From CAYLNG01 sp964497855 (lineage in GTDB: Bacteria > Verrucomicrobiota > Kiritimatiellia > SS1-B-03-39 > UBA6053): a DNA stretch of 7,766 nt. The translations under genes were made by a program, and so were the position numbers. This document shows, piece by piece, positions 6,101-7,766 of the stretch. How positions within the stretch are numbered: the stretch's first letter is position 1; every line of letters starts with the position of its first letter. The stretch spans positions 1 through 7,766 of the forward strand of contig CAZCFM010000152.1 of NCBI GenBank assembly GCA_964497855.1, written 5' to 3'. Below the pieces are notes generated by a model. That model did not search any database. It had not been told where the DNA came from and was given only the letters and a program-made list of their open reading frames with translations.

Positions 6101-6826
6101 GGGCGGGTAGGCCATCGTGGGCAGCTCCTCGCGGGCGTGGGGCGCGGTGTAATTCAAATAGAGGAAAAAAGGGCGTCCGGGTTCCGTGGCGGTCTGGTTG
6201 GCGATCCAGGCTTTGGCGCGCGCCGTGAACAGGTCGGTGGAATAACACTTGTCCAGCTGTTGGCGGATGTCGCTGAAGTTTTCATGGAAGGGGCGATTGA
6301 ATTCCTTTGGGTAATGGTAATGCGCGTCGGTGTGCGCCAGGATGCCGAAAAAGTAATCGAAACCGCGGTTGAGGGGATGTCCGGGATATCCATCGGCCTG
6401 GGGGCCTCCCACGCCCCACTTGCCGATGACGGCGGTGGCGTAACCCGCTTCGCGCAGAACGTCGGCGACGCTGGTGCGGTCCTCGAGGGTTTTGTCGAAT
6501 TCGTTGTCGCGGATCTGGGTGTGGCCCTGGTGCATGCCGGTCAAAAAGGAGGCCCGGGAGGGAACGCAGACCGGGGCGGCGCAGTAGTGGCGCTCCATGC
6601 GGATGCCCTCCAAGGCCATGCGGTCGAGGTTGGGCGTGGAGAAGGCGGGCTTGTCGCGGTTGTCGGCGAAGTTGCGGCTGTTTTGGTGGAACACGCCCAG
6701 CTCGCCGTACCCCAGGTCATCCGTCAGGATGAAGATGATATTCACGGGCTCCGCCGAGAGCAAGCCCATCAAGAAGAGGGAACAGAGCTGCAGCAGGCGT
6801 TGGGTGTGGAGGAGGTGTGGCGTCAT
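3194..6826 (-). CDS. giant secreted Cys-type sulfatase with PA14, PKD-like, LamG and C-terminal accessory modules
   Basis: A 1210-aa exported enzyme, more than twice the size of a typical sulfatase. Residues 1-25 are a signal peptide. Residues about 28-530 are an S1-type sulfatase domain: metal ligands D36-D37 (LTDDLGYGE), the formylglycine site C87 in CVPSR (87-91), K136 in GKWGVGG, H230 in TAPHAR, D329-N330 in FTSDNGPH, and K361 in GIKRDMTEGG. C87 must be oxidised to formylglycine by a maturation enzyme not in this window. Family members hydrolyse sulfate esters, often on polysaccharides. The usual His of GKWH is Gly138. Residues 540-675 look like a PA14-like domain (FRGTLQVPQTGDYSFFVRTD, ending EWQGPGF); 686-780 PKD/REJ-like; 788-980 a LamG/concanavalin-like domain (WYPFD, WHHAALRIEDGAVVLFLDG, KLDEAAIYTRALS); 988-1072 Ig-like; 1073-1210 a C-terminal module with DGDGIANLFKYAFG (1099-1112). 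ATG 6826 is kept because it gives a complete signal peptide, but no Shine-Dalgarno is visible. The substrate cannot be read from the sequence. Confidence 0.95.
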   Translation of the reverse strand: MTPHLLHTQRLLQLCSLFLMGLLSAEPVNIIFILTDDLGYGELGVFHQNSRNFADNRDKPAFSTPNLDRMALEGIRMERHYCAAPVCVPSRASFLTGMHQGHTQIRDNEFDKTLEDRTSVADVLREAGYATAVIGKWGVGGPQADGYPGHPLNRGFDYFFGILAHTDAHYHYPKEFNRPFHENFSDIRQQLDKCYSTDLFTARAKAWIANQTATEPGRPFFLYLNYTAPHAREELPTMAYPPGGVQWLGTPGQMINTATGSIDQWIHPDYANATWDHDQNSATAETPWPAVAKRHATMIRRLDDAMGDILQFLSDQGLDENTLVVFTSDNGPHNAVGDNGLPSLTQDPRFFRSYGNFDGIKRDMTEGGLRVPTLARWPGTIPAGRVSTHPSQFHDWLPTFAVAAGVPPPARSDGVSLLPDLTGSGTQTGGIVYSEYTAADFPNVPNYTDFAADRRGALRGHQQALYLDGFKALRSNVQNANAAFQLFDTLADPGERNNRAGQPGLPTQADILNRILRLRRSHTTARVYDTLAVPALPAGWHPSPRVDLFHGDFAWAPRPQSPPDSSGLLAAVPVILLPAGQPGAQHFRGTLQVPQTGDYSFFVRTDLGAIARLHDLLLLDADHGVSGQWISSGTLQLEAGSHPFELISRHGAAGAVLDVEWQGPGFARRSVAAQDFDFGEQPNLGPSLQLDAPGQPLDLPAGMGLVLRGSVTDDAHPDHPTVSLAWEVLEAPPNGNVLFEPANALPVSIRFDRAGVYRLRLDAGDGEFVDSSSLEVRVGLPAASPPVAPLLWYPFDDSAQDAAGENDGQVTGTPAWVEGRRNGALRFAAPGRVDTQAALPFPGTTAWSASLWFFLELTPGVNGRALLQQLDGPLPNGRTWLNVTQNLQLSSFIGGIVTEGGNVKLNTWHHAALRIEDGAVVLFLDGQEVARADRAPEANTGAFRLGERKNLANGGAPWIGKLDEAAIYTRALSLSEIQAAAATPTAPGPHIALALPVEGVAGQPLHVSAVVNGGTPPAPGLLWSLQAGEGQMETPAAAETRLTPSASGPLRLRLEADNGSVTTFVEGEIQVLSSLLNWRRSQYGTLDNEGDAADLAMPDGDGIANLFKYAFGIPTGVAFPHAPASTGTPGLPWGSVQNGRPRIHHRRDTRLVDVAYQVEWSEDLVSGPWRMDLLKENVLPTENPAVEFVETYLDAAQVPDRVFLRVRLLF

Positions 6827-6859
6827 GCGTCCACACTACACGAACCCCGGAGTCGGCGG

Positions 6860-6876
6860 ATGACGCATCGCGTCAA
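6860..6876. promoter_or_regulatory. candidate operator 2: TGACGC-ATC-GCGTCA palindrome before the sulfatase
   Basis: TGACGC (6861-6866) and GCGTCA (6870-6875) are perfect 6-bp inverted arms around ATC. Read on the minus strand the site is TTGAC-N7-GTCAT, matching the layout of the site at 343-359. It lies 33 bp before the sulfatase start codon, where a bound protein could affect transcription. A convincing -10 box was not found. Confidence 0.55.
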
Positions 6877-6880
6877 TGTT

Positions 6881-6922
6881 TTGCGGCTGGGAATCAAACT
6901 GATTGCGGCCTTTGTTTGCGGC
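6881..6922. repeat. three direct copies of TTGCGGC upstream of the sulfatase
   Basis: TTGCGGC occurs at 6881-6887, 6903-6909 and 6916-6922, within 42 bp between the end of the lipoprotein gene and the sulfatase start. Direct repeats are a common binding arrangement for AraC-type activators. The heptamer is also found inside GC-rich coding DNA here (for example 481-487), so chance is possible. Confidence 0.3.
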
Positions 6923-6926
6923 ACCT

Positions 6927-7637
6927 TCAGGGTAAGGGCTCGACGATCTCCACGGGTACCGGGATATACACGTTTTCCGGAAGCAAGGGGAAAGAGCTTA
7001 GGCCGGCGGCGTGGCCTTTGGAGATCAGGTCCATCAGTCGGCCAAGAGGGATGTCATCGCCAAGCGTCACAGGGAATATGGTTTTGGGACTTAGTTCGCC
7101 GTAGCGGCGGAAAATCGCTTGCGCGTTTTTGCCGGAAAGCTGCGCGCCCTCCAGGGTAATAAAATCTGGATACACCCTCAGGTGAACGAGGTAAGGCGAT
7201 TCGAGCCACGTCTGATCCGTGACGATGTCAACCTTCCAGGACAACAGGCGGGGCTGGGGATCGTTGGAGTGAGCCAGGAGGAAGGTGGGGATGGAGTGCC
7301 TCTTTGCGATCTCGAGGACTCTACGCAACTCCCCAAAACGAACATCGCGGTCGGCGGCGATTCGCAACGCTGTCGGCCTCTTTTTCTTCGTTCGGCGCTT
7401 CAACAGGGACTCAAGCTCGTCGGGACGAAGTGTCTTCCGTCCCTGAAGAAGGGTGCCGTCCGATTGCATGGCGATATCGATGTGGTTGCCCTGGAATTCG
7501 GGTTGTTCCGTCGCGGCGGGGTGCAGGCTCGGTAACTGGATCTGTTGGGGAATGTCGGCGTTCATGCCGGGGCGGCTGCATCCCCACAAGAGAAGGAGGG
7601 CAAGACTCAGTATGACAAAACTGCTTTTTCCGGACAT
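6927..7637 (-). CDS. predicted lipoprotein with two ExbD/TolR-like repeats
   Basis: A 236-aa protein. Residues 1-20 form a lipoprotein-type signal ending LLLLWGC, with C20 as the likely lipid site; Trp at -2 is unusual for a lipobox. Residues 30-121 follow the periplasmic part of ExbD/TolR: a linker resembling the post-membrane segment (IQLPSLHPAA, 33-42), then IDIAMQSDGTLLQGRKTL (53-70), RPDELESLLK and TALRIAADRDVRFGELRRVL (89-108), ending HSIPTFLLA. Residues 151-219 repeat this layout (VHLRVYPDFITLEGAQLS, then FPVTLGDDIPLGRLMDLI, then GLSSFPLL), so the domain is apparently duplicated. True ExbD/TolR has an N-terminal membrane helix with an essential Asp that couples to the proton motive force. 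Here the hydrophobic segment has no acidic residue, so the protein is unlikely to act as a force-generating subunit. It may be a structural or peptidoglycan/envelope-associated relative. No Shine-Dalgarno is visible before ATG 7637. A gene ends 59 bp upstream on the same strand, suggesting a shared transcript. Confidence 0.8.
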   Translation of the reverse strand: MSGKSSFVILSLALLLLWGCSRPGMNADIPQQIQLPSLHPAATEQPEFQGNHIDIAMQSDGTLLQGRKTLRPDELESLLKRRTKKKRPTALRIAADRDVRFGELRRVLEIAKRHSIPTFLLAHSNDPQPRLLSWKVDIVTDQTWLESPYLVHLRVYPDFITLEGAQLSGKNAQAIFRRYGELSPKTIFPVTLGDDIPLGRLMDLISKGHAAGLSSFPLLPENVYIPVPVEIVEPLP

Positions 7638-7662
7638 CGGAGGTGGAGTGTGGTGGAGTCGG

Positions 7663-7680
7663 AGCGGCGGGGGCGCCGCT
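7663..7680. repeat. short GC-rich hairpin before the lipoprotein gene
   Basis: AGCGGCG (7663-7669) and CGCCGCT (7674-7680) form a perfect 7-bp stem with a 4-nt loop, between the stop of the upstream gene and the lipoprotein start. There is no T-run on either side, so it is not a standard intrinsic terminator. It might modulate translation or mark mRNA processing. Confidence 0.35.
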
Positions 7681-7696
7681 GGTCCATTGTTTTCGG

Positions 7697-7766
7697 TTAT
7701 TTGTCGGTTGAGGGCTGGGTGGCTTTGAGGAGTTTCATGACGCGGACTTGTTCCTGGGTGAACCAG
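7697..7766 (-). CDS. C-terminal end of an unidentified protein (5' end outside window)
   Basis: On the minus strand an open frame runs in from the window edge and ends with TAA (7699-7697). It encodes 22 residues, from WFTQEQVRVMK to LLKATQPSTDK. The amphipathic pattern and the position just ahead of a co-directional gene support a real gene end. The fragment is too short to assign. The 59-bp gap to the next start would allow an operon with the ExbD-like lipoprotein. Confidence 0.5.
   Translation of the reverse strand, partial: WFTQEQVRVMKLLKATQPSTDK

Noticed and set aside
4670..7159. Long plus-strand open frame (829 codons) opposite the sulfatase
   Set aside because: It is antisense to a protein with clear catalytic motifs. 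Its translation is low-complexity (Gly, Val, Arg, Glu-rich) with no domain, as expected from GC-rich codon bias on the other strand.

Overview
The window is GC-rich and looks like chromosomal DNA from a Verrucomicrobia-like bacterium. This is inferred from a PEP-CTERM protein next to a XylR-type regulator (LacI-like sensor fused to an AraC HTH), a very large secreted multidomain Cys-type sulfatase ending in a 'DGDGI-NLFKYAFG' module of the kind common in that phylum, and an ExbD/TolR-like lipoprotein. No rRNA, tRNA, CRISPR array, transposase or phage gene was seen.

Layout. (1) Positions 1-89 (+) hold the C-terminal tail of an unidentified gene. (2) Positions 90-440 are non-coding: a hairpin-rich block (about 140-285), a tandem 10-bp repeat (311-330) and a TTGAC-N7-GTCAA palindrome (343-359). 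(3) A 230-aa PEP-CTERM protein (441-1133, +) ends at a strong intrinsic terminator. (4) A 390-aa XylR-like regulator (1261-2433, +) follows. (5) Converging on it with only 9 bp between stops is a minus-strand group: a 206-aa secreted beta-rich protein (3063-2443) downstream of a 1210-aa sulfatase (6826-3194). (6) Upstream of these, on the same strand, are a 236-aa lipoprotein with two ExbD/TolR-like repeats (7637-6927) and the C-terminal end of another gene (7766-7697).

How the genes may work together. The PEP-CTERM protein, the sulfatase and the 206-aa protein are all predicted to be exported. The sulfatase carries PA14-like, PKD-like and LamG-like modules, and a sugar-type regulator sits in the middle, so a small locus for sensing and desulfating a sulfated polysaccharide is a reasonable inference. 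The most suggestive link is a shared 17-bp motif, TTGAC-N7-(G/T)TCA(A/T). It occurs once in the leader of each of the three exported-protein genes (343-359, 3152-3168, 6860-6876), with no comparable copy found by eye elsewhere. This points to a candidate local regulon, but the binding factor is not proven. The ExbD-like lipoprotein may belong to a separate unit.
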